This document shows, piece after piece, positions 56,303 through 63,927 of a DNA stretch of 64,000 bases. The stretch lies in contig NZ_FNIX01000001.1 in the NCBI RefSeq assembly GCF_900104175.1, positions 496,001 through 560,000 on the forward strand, read 5' to 3'. Numbering within the stretch: the stretch's first letter is position 1; each line of letters starts with the position of its first letter. The DNA is from Lentzea jiangxiensis. Lineage in GTDB: Bacteria; Actinomycetota; Actinomycetes; Mycobacteriales; Pseudonocardiaceae. The notes beneath the pieces are model-generated. The model saw nothing but the letters and a program-made list of their open reading frames with translations, was not told where the DNA came from and did not search any database. Made by a program: the position numbers and the translations under genes.

Positions 56303-56559
56303 ACTGCGGCGAACCCCACGACACCGACTGCTCCGAGGTGCTGAGCGAGGTCTGGCTGTTCCTCGACCAGGAATGCGACCAGTCCCGCCGCGCGGCCCTG
56401 CAGACGCACCTCGACGAGTGCCATCCGTGCCTGGAGCAGTTCGGGCTGGAGGAGCACCTCAAGGCGCTGCTGGCCCGCAAGTGCGGCGGCGACTACGCGC
56501 CGGCCGACCTCAAGGCGCGCATCCGGGCGACGATCGTGGAGATCCGCGCCGAGGACTGA
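56299..56559 (+). CDS. rsrA: RsrA-type zinc anti-sigma factor
   Basis: An 86-residue redox-sensing anti-sigma factor of the ZAS family. C11, H37, C41 and C44 fall at the same numbers as the zinc and disulfide residues of S. coelicolor RsrA (H37-x3-C41-x2-C44 is HLDECHPC); extra Cys are C3, C26 and C62. Oxidation forms a disulfide that releases the sigma factor. ATG 56299 overlaps sigR. A bidirectional terminator follows. Confidence 0.93.
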   Translation: MNCGEPHDTDCSEVLSEVWLFLDQECDQSRRAALQTHLDECHPCLEQFGLEEHLKALLARKCGGDYAPADLKARIRATIVEIRAED

Positions 56560-56576
56560 CCGTTCTTCAGCAAGAC

Positions 56577-56615
56577 GAAAGGCCCTGGTCACCGTGGTGG
56601 TGTCCAGGGCCTTTC
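56577..56615. terminator. Bidirectional terminator between rsrA and the bL37 gene
   Basis: A perfect 12-base stem GAAAGGCCCTGG (56577-56588) pairs with 56604-56615 around a 15-base loop, placed between convergent genes. Confidence 0.8.
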
Positions 56616-56622
56616 GCAGCAC

Positions 56623-56697
56623 TCAGGCGTTGGGGCGCTTGCCTCGGTTGGCGCCGCCCTTTTTGCGGTCGCGGCGCTTGCGAGCACGCTTCGACAT
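56623..56697 (-). CDS. Ribosomal protein bL37, 24 residues
   Basis: A tiny, highly basic protein: MSKRARKRRDRKKGGANRGK and then RPNA. It matches the actinobacterial 50S protein bL37 known from mycobacterial ribosome structures, whose gene lies beside the SigH region. ATG 56697 has AGGAGA 5 bases upstream. Too short for ordinary ORF calling. It is divergent from the PdtaS-like gene (54 bases between). Confidence 0.9.
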   Translation of the reverse strand: MSKRARKRRDRKKGGANRGKRPNA

Positions 56698-56751
56698 GGG
56701 TGTCTCCTAGGATCAGAACTGCTTCATCGACCAGTTTCTCATGGAGGAGTT

Positions 56752-58230
56752 CTGTCTACTCTCACGGACCTGCTGGCCGAGCACACCAAGCTCTCCGGCG
56801 CCGCCGTCGACCACCTGCAACTGGTCGTCGCCGAGTGGCAGCTCCTCTCGGACCTCTCGTTCGCGGACTTCCTCATGTACGTGCCGCTGGACGACGGGAA
56901 GTTCCTCTGCGTCGCCCAGGCCCGCCCCACGACGGCGCCGACGGCCCACCCGGAGGACGTCGTCGGCAGCGCGGTCGGCTCCGAGGAGCACCCGCAGCTG
57001 CGCCGGGCCATGGACGAGTCGCGGATCTGCCGCGAGGAGGACCCGCGCTGGCACCTCGGCGTGCCGGTGCGCCGGGAGACCATCCCGGTGCGGCTGGGGA
57101 CGCAGGTGATCGCGGTGCTGAGCCGCAGCACGAACCTGGCCGTGCCGCGCGTGCCGTCGCCGTTGGAGATCTCCTACCTCGGCAGCGCGGCCGACCTGTG
57201 CCAGATGATCGCCGACGGCACGTTCCCCGCGCCCGAGCCCTCGCCGGACGTGCACACCAGTCCGCGCGTCGGTGACGGCCTGATCAGGCTCGACCCGTCC
57301 GGCGCGGTGGTGTTCGCCTCGCCGAACGCGCTGTCGGCCTACCACCGCATGGGGCACGCGTCCGACCTCGTGGGCGTGCACCTGGCGCCGTTGACGCGCA
57401 GCCTGATCGGCGACCCGTTCGACGCCACCGAGGTCGCCCAGCGCATCCGGCAGGCGCTGGACGGCCAGACGTCGATGCGCATGGAGGCCGAGTCGCGCCG
57501 CGGTGCCGCCGTGCTGTTCCGTTCGCTGCCCCTCCGGCCACGGGGGCAGGCCGCCGGCGCCATCGTGCTGTGCCGCGACGTCACCGAGGTGCGCCGGCGT
57601 GACCGGGCGTTGATGTCCAAGGACGCCACGATCCGCGAGATCCACCACCGCGTGAAGAACAACCTGCAGACCGTCGCGGCCCTGCTCCGGCTGCAAAGCC
57701 GCAGGCTGAGCAACCCGGAGGCGAAGGAGGCGCTCGCCGAGTCGGTGCGCCGTGTGACGTCCATCGCACTGGTCCACGAGACCTTGTCGATGTCCGTCGA
57801 CGAGCGCGTGGACCTGGATGACGTGGTCGACAAGGTCATCCCGATGATGAGCGACGTCGCCGTCACGGAGACCCAGGTGAGCGTGCGCCGCGAGGGCGGT
57901 TTCGGCATCGTCCCCGCCGAGATCGCGACCCCGCTGGTGATGGTGCTGACCGAGCTCGTGCAGAACGCCTTCGAGCACGCCTATGCCCCTGGCCAGCGCG
58001 GGGAGGTCGTCGTGCACTCCGAGCGGACCGCGAAGTGGCTCGACGTGACGATCACCGACGACGGCAAGGGCCTTCCGCAGGGCTTCTCGCTGGAACGCAC
58101 CGACCGGCTGGGTCTGCAGATCGTCCGGACCCTCGTCGATTCCGAATTGAGAGGCTCGTTGAGCTTGCGGCGGAGGCCTCGAGGCGGTACTGAGGCGGTC
58201 CTGCGCGTGCCGCTCAGAGGGCGGCGCTAA
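56752..58230 (+). CDS. pdtaS: PdtaS-like cytosolic sensor histidine kinase, apparently CTG-initiated
   Basis: A 492-residue GAF-PAS histidine kinase of the HisKA_2 group. Residues of about 1-140 are GAF-like, about 170-285 PAS-like, the H-box REIHHRVKNNLQTVAALLRL has His at 298-299, and TELVQNAFEHAY, TDDGKGLP and RLGLQIV form the ATPase. PdtaS signals to the ANTAR antiterminator PdtaR, here not adjacent. Conserved residues start with STLTDLLAEHTKL directly after CTG 56752, preceded by GGAGGAG; no ATG/GTG/TTG lies in frame before ATG 56875. Confidence 0.88.
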   Translation: MSTLTDLLAEHTKLSGAAVDHLQLVVAEWQLLSDLSFADFLMYVPLDDGKFLCVAQARPTTAPTAHPEDVVGSAVGSEEHPQLRRAMDESRICREEDPRWHLGVPVRRETIPVRLGTQVIAVLSRSTNLAVPRVPSPLEISYLGSAADLCQMIADGTFPAPEPSPDVHTSPRVGDGLIRLDPSGAVVFASPNALSAYHRMGHASDLVGVHLAPLTRSLIGDPFDATEVAQRIRQALDGQTSMRMEAESRRGAAVLFRSLPLRPRGQAAGAIVLCRDVTEVRRRDRALMSKDATIREIHHRVKNNLQTVAALLRLQSRRLSNPEAKEALAESVRRVTSIALVHETLSMSVDERVDLDDVVDKVIPMMSDVAVTETQVSVRREGGFGIVPAEIATPLVMVLTELVQNAFEHAYAPGQRGEVVVHSERTAKWLDVTITDDGKGLPQGFSLERTDRLGLQIVRTLVDSELRGSLSLRRRPRGGTEAVLRVPLRGRR

Positions 58231-58308
58231 ACTAACGCCGTGCACACGTGACGATCAGCCTCAGCGGTCTCACGTGGTCATGCGGGAGGGTGTGCAAACA
58301 AAAGAAAA

Positions 58309-58343
58309 AGCCCGACACCTGGCACGGTGTCGGGCTTCTTCTT
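58309..58343. terminator. Rho-independent terminator of whiB1 (acts on both strands)
   Basis: AGCCCGACACC (58309-58319) pairs with 58326-58336 around a 6-base loop. On the minus strand the stem is followed by TTTTTCTTTTGT, a strong U-tract for whiB1; on the plus strand TCTTCTT follows, so it may also end the kinase transcript. Confidence 0.88.
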
Positions 58344-58372
58344 ATGTGCAGCTCTTGAGGCTAACTGCCTGC

Positions 58373-58627
58373 TCAGGCGTTGCTGCGGGCGCGCGTGCGA
58401 GCGTTGCGGCGCTTGAGGGCGCGGCGCTCGTCCTCGCTCATCCCGCCCCAGACGCCGGCGTCCTGCCCGCTCTCGAGCGCCCAGGCGAGGCAGTCGGAGA
58501 CGACGGGGCAACGGCGGCAGACGGTCTTCGCCTCGGCGATCTGAAGCAGCGCGGGACCACTGTTCCCAACGGGGAAGAACAGCTCGGGGTCCTCGTCGCG
58601 GCAGATCGCGCGGTGGCGCCAGTCCAT
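58373..58627 (-). CDS. whiB1: WhiB1 iron-sulfur transcription factor
   Basis: An 84-residue Wbl protein. Four cysteines (AICRDED at C9; TVCRRCPVVSDC with C37, C40, C46) hold the cluster, followed by GVWGGMSEDERRALKRRNAR for sigma/DNA contact. WhiB1 is an essential, NO-sensitive regulator in mycobacteria that binds region 4 of the principal sigma factor. ATG 58627 has AGGAG about 8 bases upstream. CRP-like sites lie upstream, recalling direct CRP control of whiB1 in M. tuberculosis. Confidence 0.94.
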   Translation of the reverse strand: MDWRHRAICRDEDPELFFPVGNSGPALLQIAEAKTVCRRCPVVSDCLAWALESGQDAGVWGGMSEDERRALKRRNARTRARSNA

Positions 58628-58693
58628 TGGAACTACTCCTCAGCTAGGCGCGCACAAAGGCACGCCGGTTGTCAGCGGTCGTTTTGGGGTGCT

Positions 58694-58709
58694 TGTGAAT
58701 GCTTTCACG
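58694..58709. promoter_or_regulatory. CRP-like binding site proximal to whiB1
   Basis: TGTGA (58694-58698), 6 bases, TCACG (58705-58709): nearly exact TGTGA-N6-TCACA. It lies 67-82 bases upstream of the whiB1 ATG. TTGACA on the minus strand (58726-58721) would put a -10 element across this site, suggesting repression if both are correct. Confidence 0.6.
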
Positions 58710-58743
58710 AACGGCTGGGATGTCAAGGGGTAAGCACTGACCC

Positions 58744-58759
58744 GGTGAGTGAACTCACC
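58744..58759. promoter_or_regulatory. CRP-like binding site distal to whiB1
   Basis: GGTGAGT-GA-ACTCACC is a perfect 16-base palindrome that also reads GTGA-N6-TCAC. Its centre is exactly 50 bases from the proximal site and about 60 bases upstream of the start site implied by the TTGACA element, a class I activator position. Confidence 0.5.
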
Positions 58760-58871
58760 CAAAAGATCGACAGCGTTCACCTGGGGTTTCACGCTCTGCT
58801 GTCACTCGACTGCAGTACATCCCGGGTGGGTACCAGGACGGTCACGAAGCGATCACGGACTGTCAAGTTGC

Positions 58872-59855
58872 CTATACCGCAACAGCCAACGCATCGGGAA
58901 CCGCCCGGAACTCCACCGCCGTGGTCGTTCCGAGGAAATCTCCGTCGACCTGGAGGTTCGCGGGCTCCTCGGACTTCACTCTCACATAGCCCACGTCATC
59001 ACGCCGAACGAGTTTCGTGCTCTTCGGATTGCCCGTCGCGAGGACCTGGGCGATGTAGCGCCCGACGGTGGGTACCCGCAAAGTCTCCAAAGCACTCAAC
59101 CCGAGACCGCCGTCGAACGACGTGCTGGGGTTGAGCTGGATCGGCTTGTCGCCGAAGTACGTCCACGGGTCGGTGTTCGACACGAACACCATGCCGACGT
59201 CGTCGAACGGCGGCTCGTCCGGGATCTCGACGGTGAAGTGCTGCGGCTTGCGCACGTTCCGCGCGTAGGCCTTGAGCGCGACGCTCAGGTAGAGCGCGGG
59301 ACTCGCGTGGCGACCTTTGGCGCGCTTGCGCTCCACTTCCGCGACGACGTCGGCGTCGAGACCCATGCCGGCGTTGAAGGTGAACCAGCGGCCGTCCGCG
59401 CCCTCGGCGACGTCCGCGAACACCTGGCCGAGCCCGATGCGGCGGCTGGTGCCGTGCTCGATCGCCTGGAGCAGGACGTGCGTGGCCTCGACCGGGTCGC
59501 GCGGGATGCCCAGAGCGCCGGCGAAGACGTTCGCCGACCCGCCGGGGACGACGCCGACCATGGGCGTGTCCGGACGGGCGCCGTCGCGCAGGACCCCGTT
59601 GACCACCTCGTTGACCGTGCCGTCGCCACCGTGGGCGATGACCAGGCCGAACCCGTCCGCGACGGCCTGATGCGCGGCGTCGGCGGCATGTCCGCGATAG
59701 GAGGTCTCCACGACCTCGAGCTTCACGTCGCTGGCCAACGCGTGCGCCAACACGTCACGGCCCGCCGGCGTCGTTGTAGTCGCCTGCGGGTTCACCACGA
59801 GAAGAGCGCGCACTACTTGAGGGTAAGACAATGCGTGACTATCGGCGTCTCGCAT
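58872..59855 (-). CDS. Diacylglycerol kinase family lipid kinase
   Basis: A protein of about 327 residues of the DAGK catalytic family. LLVVNPQATTTTPAGRDVLA is the N-terminal nucleotide strand, IAHGGDGTVNEVVNGVL is the GGDGT loop, GVVPGGSANVFAGALGIPRD follows, and LQVDGDFLG near the C-terminus completes the active site. It phosphorylates diacylglycerol or a related lipid such as a sphingosine-like or isoprenoid acceptor. ATG 59855 has GGGAGG very close upstream; GTG 59813 is the alternative. Confidence 0.88.
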   Translation of the reverse strand: MRDADSHALSYPQVVRALLVVNPQATTTTPAGRDVLAHALASDVKLEVVETSYRGHAADAAHQAVADGFGLVIAHGGDGTVNEVVNGVLRDGARPDTPMVGVVPGGSANVFAGALGIPRDPVEATHVLLQAIEHGTSRRIGLGQVFADVAEGADGRWFTFNAGMGLDADVVAEVERKRAKGRHASPALYLSVALKAYARNVRKPQHFTVEIPDEPPFDDVGMVFVSNTDPWTYFGDKPIQLNPSTSFDGGLGLSALETLRVPTVGRYIAQVLATGNPKSTKLVRRDDVGYVRVKSEEPANLQVDGDFLGTTTAVEFRAVPDALAVAV

Positions 59856-60064
59856 GTCCTCCCTCGGTGTGGCTCCAGCCTCACGAAAGTGGCGCAAGTC
59901 TCCCTTCCGTCGCACCGCATCGCGCCTCGCAGCCGAGTGCACCCCGGACGACCGCCGGCTCGCTGAAGGCCCCTTGATCTTCCCCCGCGGGACGTGCTTC
60001 CAGAGCCCTCCAACCGGGTGGCCTACGATCCGTGACCAGTACAGAACGTGAGGAAAGGTCTCCC

Positions 60065-60484
60065 GTGACCACTGGCACCCCGGCACCGCCGAACTCGGTG
60101 CGCGCCGCCGCCGCGCTCACCTCCCTGCAGGGCCTCGGCGGCATCGCGCTGGCCGTCGCGCTCGTCGTCCGCGTGCTCCAGGGAGCGCCCTCAGCAGGGC
60201 CGATCCTCGGCGCGGCAGGTGTGCTCGTCCTCTGGTTCGGCGGCGTGACCTTCGCTTCGGTGATGTTGTTCCGCGGCCACACGGGTGCGCGCACGCCTGT
60301 GATCGTCACGCAGCTGCTGCTGCTCGGCTGCGCCTGGTACGCCTACGGACCGTCAGAACAGCCGTTGCTCGGCTCGCTGGGTGGCATCTACTGCGTCGTG
60401 GTGCTCGTGCTGCTCTTCACCAACGACGGCCGCAAGTGGGCGCTCGGCCTGACGGACGTCGCCGAAGGAGACAAAGCCGACTAA
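60065..60484 (+). CDS. Small four-helix membrane protein
   Basis: I do not recognise a named family for this 139-residue protein. Four hydrophobic segments lie at about residues 14-36, 46-66, 77-94 and 101-121, with short polar ends (PPNSVRAAAALTSLQGLGGI; DGRKWALGL). GTG 60065 has AGGAAAGG 6 bases upstream; GTG 60032 is possible. Similar proteins are common near diacylglycerol kinase-like genes in actinomycetes, but no role can be given. Confidence 0.7.
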   Translation: MTTGTPAPPNSVRAAAALTSLQGLGGIALAVALVVRVLQGAPSAGPILGAAGVLVLWFGGVTFASVMLFRGHTGARTPVIVTQLLLLGCAWYAYGPSEQPLLGSLGGIYCVVVLVLLFTNDGRKWALGLTDVAEGDKAD

Positions 60485-60566
60485 CGGAGGGTGGTCACAG
60501 TCACACGGCCGGGTGAAGCTGTGGGTGGTTGCTTAACCACTCCCTGCTCTCACGAGGTGACCAACC

Positions 60567-61277
60567 ATGCGTGTGATGACCGCGATCGCGGGCGCCTTCC
60601 TGGCGGCGCTCTCCCTCGCCCCCGCTACCGCCACGGCGGCTCCGGAGAACCCGGACATGTCGCCGATGATCATCGGCGGCAGCTACGCCCAGAACTTCCC
60701 GTACGGCGCTCGCCTGTTCTTCAACGGGCGGGAGAACTGCTCGGCCACCAAGATCGCGCCGAACTGGATCCTGACCGCCGAGCACTGCGTCTCGGGCAGC
60801 GGCACGTACACGTTCCGCGCGGGCAGCCTGGACCAGACCTCGGGCGGCCAGCTCGTCACGGCCACCCAGATCATCAAGCACCCCTCCGCGGACCTGGCGC
60901 TCGCGCGGGTCGGCACGGCGATGTCCGCGCCGTTCTCCCCGCTCGGCAACCCGGTCACGGTCGGCCAGACCGTGCAGCTCTACGGCTGGGGCGCGACCTG
61001 CACCAACCAGCCCGAGATCAACTGCCAGTCGCGCTACCTGAAGGTCGCGAACACCCGCGTCACGTCCACCAACGGCCGTGACTACCGCGGTGGCCAGGCC
61101 ATCTCGGTGCAGCGGGTCGACGGCATCGCGGCCGGCGGTGACTCCGGTGGCCCGATGTTCGCGAACGGCCGCCAGGTCGGCGTCGCCTCGACGTCGGACC
61201 GCTCGACGCGCTCGAACTACACCAGCATCAACAACACCAGCTACCGGTCCTGGATCCAGCAGTACGCCGGTGTCTGA
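60567..61277 (+). CDS. Secreted trypsin-like serine protease (S1 family)
   Basis: A 236-residue exported protease. The signal peptide ends near residue 25 (ATATA-AP). MIIGGSYAQNFPY marks the mature trypsin-like N-terminus, so a short pro-segment is implied. The triad is complete: His73 in LTAEHC, Asp109 in ADLALAR, Ser193 in GGDSGGP. Cys pairs are consistent with disulfides. Typical of actinomycete extracellular proteases. ATG 60567 has GAGG upstream (60556-60559). Confidence 0.9.
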   Translation: MRVMTAIAGAFLAALSLAPATATAAPENPDMSPMIIGGSYAQNFPYGARLFFNGRENCSATKIAPNWILTAEHCVSGSGTYTFRAGSLDQTSGGQLVTATQIIKHPSADLALARVGTAMSAPFSPLGNPVTVGQTVQLYGWGATCTNQPEINCQSRYLKVANTRVTSTNGRDYRGGQAISVQRVDGIAAGGDSGGPMFANGRQVGVASTSDRSTRSNYTSINNTSYRSWIQQYAGV

Positions 61278-61308
61278 CACACCCTGATCGACCTGCGGCA
61301 AACCCTGC

Positions 61309-61338
61309 GATGGCCCTCTGCTCCGGCAGGGGGCCATC
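61309..61338 (+). terminator. Terminator hairpin after the serine protease
   Basis: GATGGCCCTCTG (61309-61320) pairs with CAGGGGGCCATC (61327-61338), one G-T pair, loop CTCCGG. No U-tract. Confidence 0.7.
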
Positions 61339-61436
61339 ACCCTGCGTGTTCACTAAATGGTGTATGGACACGAACGGAGTAGCCGGTTACCGTGCCCCCA
61401 GCGTTCGCGCCGCTCGGGAGCAGGGTGAGGTGCGCA

Positions 61437-62237
61437 GTGCAGGACGGCCCGAAGCGGGTGACGACAAACGGCGGTTCCGAACGCCCGAACGTCGCCCGCC
61501 TGTTCGACTACTACCTCGGCGGAGCGCACAACTTCGCGGTTGACCGCGCGTTGGCCGAGGAGAGCGTCAAGAAGTTCCCGGTGGCCGAGGTGGCGCGCAC
61601 CATCAGGTCGTTCTCCCGCCGCGTCGTGCGGCTGTGCGTCGAGGAGCACGGCATCCGGCAGTTCCTCGACCTCGGCAGCGGCATCCCGACCGCCGGCAAC
61701 GTCCACGAGGTCGCCCAGTCGATCGACCCGTCGTGCCGCGTCGTCTACGTCGACCACGACCCGGTCACCGTCGCCCACGCCCGCACGATGCTGCGCGACA
61801 ACCTCAGCACCGCCATCGTGCAGTCGGACGTCGGCGACGTCGGCGCCGTGCTGCGCCACCCGGAGACGCGCCGCCTCATCGACTTCACCGAACCGACCGC
61901 GATCCTGATGGTCGGCATCCTGACGTACGTGACCGACGAGCCGGCCGGAGTCGTGGCGCGCTATCGGGCCGCTTTGTGCGAGGGCAGCATCCTCGCGTTG
62001 ACGCACCTCACCAAGGACGTCGAACCCGAGCTCGTCGACCAGCTGGTCGCTCTGGGGACCGCGATGGGCTCGGAACTCGTGCCGCGGTCCAAACAGGACG
62101 TGGAGGAGTTCCTCTGCGGCCTGAAGCTGCTGGAGCCCGGCCTGGTCCTGGCCGCCCACTGGAGGGCCGACGGCGAGCTGCCCGGCACCTCCCCGGCCGC
62201 CGACGCGTCCACGTACGGCGCCGTCGGCATGGTCTAG
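61437..62237 (+). CDS. DUF574-type S-adenosyl methyltransferase
   Basis: A 266-residue methyltransferase of the actinobacterial DUF574/Methyltransf_19 family. N-terminal RPNVARLFDYYLGGAHNFAV is the family signature, motif I is FLDLGSGIPTAGNVHEVAQ (about 71-89), and the acidic loop is VVYVDHDPVTVAHA. Members are numerous in actinomycetes and their substrates are mostly unknown. GTG 61437 has GAGG 6 bases upstream; the open frame reaches 61392. Confidence 0.85.
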   Translation: MQDGPKRVTTNGGSERPNVARLFDYYLGGAHNFAVDRALAEESVKKFPVAEVARTIRSFSRRVVRLCVEEHGIRQFLDLGSGIPTAGNVHEVAQSIDPSCRVVYVDHDPVTVAHARTMLRDNLSTAIVQSDVGDVGAVLRHPETRRLIDFTEPTAILMVGILTYVTDEPAGVVARYRAALCEGSILALTHLTKDVEPELVDQLVALGTAMGSELVPRSKQDVEEFLCGLKLLEPGLVLAAHWRADGELPGTSPAADASTYGAVGMV

Positions 62238-62267
62238 GCCGGCTCATCCGGGTCCGGACACGGCGAA

Positions 62268-62303
62268 GGCCGGGTGGGAAGTGCGAGGACTCCCGACCCG
62301 GCC
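62268..62303. terminator. Bidirectional terminator between DUF574 and DUF5684 genes
   Basis: GGCCGGGTGGGA (62268-62279) pairs with TCCCGACCCGGCC (62291-62303), with one bulged G, between convergent genes. Confidence 0.7.
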
Positions 62304-62316
62304 TCCGCGCTGGCTC

Positions 62317-62733
62317 TCAGCCCTGGTACGCGGGCTGCTGGCCGGCGAGGGCGGCCGGGCCGCGGTACTGCGCGCCACCGAACGCGAGGATCGCGTAACC
62401 GATGACGCTGAACAGCCACAGGCCCACGACGCCGAAGACGGTGTCCTTGGCGAAGGACTTCGCGACGTCGATCGAGACGATCAGCGCCATGACGATGTTC
62501 ACGAACGGGATCAGGAACAGGACCAGCCACCAGCCCGGACGGCCCGCGACCTTCAGCCACACGTAGATGTTGTAGATCGGGATGATCGCCGCCCAGCCGG
62601 GCTGGCCGGCCTTGGTGAAGACCTTCCAGAACACCACGACGGTGAAGACGAGGAAGGCGAGGTAGATGATCGTTCCGACGATGCCGATACCGGCAGCGGC
62701 GTTCGGGTCGATGGTGCTCGGGTCAGTGCCCAC
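62317..62733 (-). CDS. DUF5684-type membrane protein
   Basis: A 138-residue protein with about four hydrophobic segments. FTKAGQPGWAAIIPIYNIYV and GRPGWWLVLFLIPFVNIVMA are the double signature of the DUF5684/signal peptidase-like small membrane family. Function unknown. The Gln/Pro-rich C-terminus is cytoplasmic-like. GTG 62733 has AAGGA 6 bases upstream; the open frame to 62847 lacks support. Confidence 0.82.
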   Translation of the reverse strand: MGTDPSTIDPNAAAGIGIVGTIIYLAFLVFTVVVFWKVFTKAGQPGWAAIIPIYNIYVWLKVAGRPGWWLVLFLIPFVNIVMALIVSIDVAKSFAKDTVFGVVGLWLFSVIGYAILAFGGAQYRGPAALAGQQPAYQG

Positions 62734-62857
62734 GGTCGTTCCTTCTCTCAGGCTTGCATGTGCCGGGGGATCGGCGAGCGGGGACGCTGCCAGCACCGGG
62801 GACCCGTCCTGTGTGGAATTCCCGTTTCGTGAGCCTTTCGAGACCAACCGTCAACCT

Positions 62858-63331
62858 TCAGCGTGGAGAACCGAGCTCCCTCAGCGCCTCGTCGGCCACC
62901 CGCATGACCGTCCACCCGTCCATCGGGACGGCACCGAGCTTCTTGTAGAAGCCGATGCTCGGCTCGTTCCAGTTGAGGACCCACCACTGGAACCGCGTGT
63001 AGCCCCTGGCGACGCACTCCTGTGCAAGTGTTTCCAGCAGCTGCCTGCCGAGGCCGCTGCCGCGGTGCTCCGGCGTGACGTAGAGGTCCTCGAGGTAGAT
63101 GCCGTGCACGCCGTCCCACGTCGAGAAGTTGAGGAACCACAACGCGATCCCGACGACCTCGCCGTCCACTTCGGCCACGTGGCCGAACAGCGCGGGGCTG
63201 TCGTTGAACAACGCGGTGTGCAACTGTTCCGACGTGAGGTGGCATTGCTCCGGCGCCTTTTCGTAGAGCGCCAGCTCGTGCACCAGCCGCACGACCGCGT
63301 CGACGTCGCGCGGTTCCACCCTCCGGATCAT
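62858..63331 (-). CDS. GNAT acetyltransferase (spermidine/thialysine N-acetyltransferase-like)
   Basis: A 157-residue GNAT enzyme. MIRRVEPRDVDAVVRLVHEL starts the fold, GIYLEDLYVTPEHRGSGLGR is the acetyl-CoA loop, and FQWWVLNWNEPSIGFYKKLG is motif B, all close to the SSAT2/thialysine acetyltransferase group. Polyamine or thialysine is the likely substrate class, by similarity only. The ATG overlaps the upstream stop (TGATG), so it is coupled to the phosphatase gene. Confidence 0.88.
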   Translation of the reverse strand: MIRRVEPRDVDAVVRLVHELALYEKAPEQCHLTSEQLHTALFNDSPALFGHVAEVDGEVVGIALWFLNFSTWDGVHGIYLEDLYVTPEHRGSGLGRQLLETLAQECVARGYTRFQWWVLNWNEPSIGFYKKLGAVPMDGWTVMRVADEALRELGSPR

Positions 63332-63927
63332 CACACCTCCCAGGCGGGCACGTTGAGCCTGCGCACCTGCGGGTCGCCCCGCTCGTCGCCCAGCTGGCAG
63401 GTGCCGGCCGGGTCCAGTCCGAAGTGGACGCCCTGGTCGGGCGCCAGTCCGAGCCACGCGGCGATCAGCACGCGGCTGAAGTGCCCGTGCCCCACGAGCA
63501 CGACGTCGCCGCCGGGCAGGATCCTGCGCACGTCGCCGAGCACCTTGCGCGCCCGCTCCTGCACCTCCGCGTGCGTCTCCCCGTTGGGCATCGGGTGCGT
63601 CCACACCGTCCAGCCGGGAACCCGCTCGCGGATCTGCGGCGTGGTGATGCCCTCGTAGTCGCCGTAGTCCCACTCGGCCAGGTCCTCGGTCGTCCCGCTG
63701 ACCTCCAGCCCGGCGAGCGCCGCCGTTCTGGTGGCGCGCTGCCGCGGGCTCGTCAGCACGAGCGCCGGAGCCTGGTCCGTGCCTCTCAGCCGGGCGAGCG
63801 TGGCGCCCGCCCGGCGTGCCTGCTGCTCGCCCTCGGGCGTCAGTTCGATGTCAGTGCGTCCCGTGTGCCTGCCGCTCTCGGACCACTCGGTCTGGCCGTG
63901 GCGCAGCAGGTAGAGGTGGGTGCTCAC
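63331..63927 (-). CDS. Histidine phosphatase (phosphoglycerate mutase-like)
   Basis: A 198-residue member of the histidine phosphatase superfamily. LYLLRHGQTEW has the catalytic His at residue 10 with RHG; EWDYGDYEG has the proton-donor Glu region, and VVLVGHGHFSRVL has the second catalytic His. The lack of mutase-specific features suggests a phosphatase of unknown substrate. GTG 63927 is the start. It leads the two-gene unit with the GNAT gene. Confidence 0.88.
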   Translation of the reverse strand: MSTHLYLLRHGQTEWSESGRHTGRTDIELTPEGEQQARRAGATLARLRGTDQAPALVLTSPRQRATRTAALAGLEVSGTTEDLAEWDYGDYEGITTPQIRERVPGWTVWTHPMPNGETHAEVQERARKVLGDVRRILPGGDVVLVGHGHFSRVLIAAWLGLAPDQGVHFGLDPAGTCQLGDERGDPQVRRLNVPAWEV

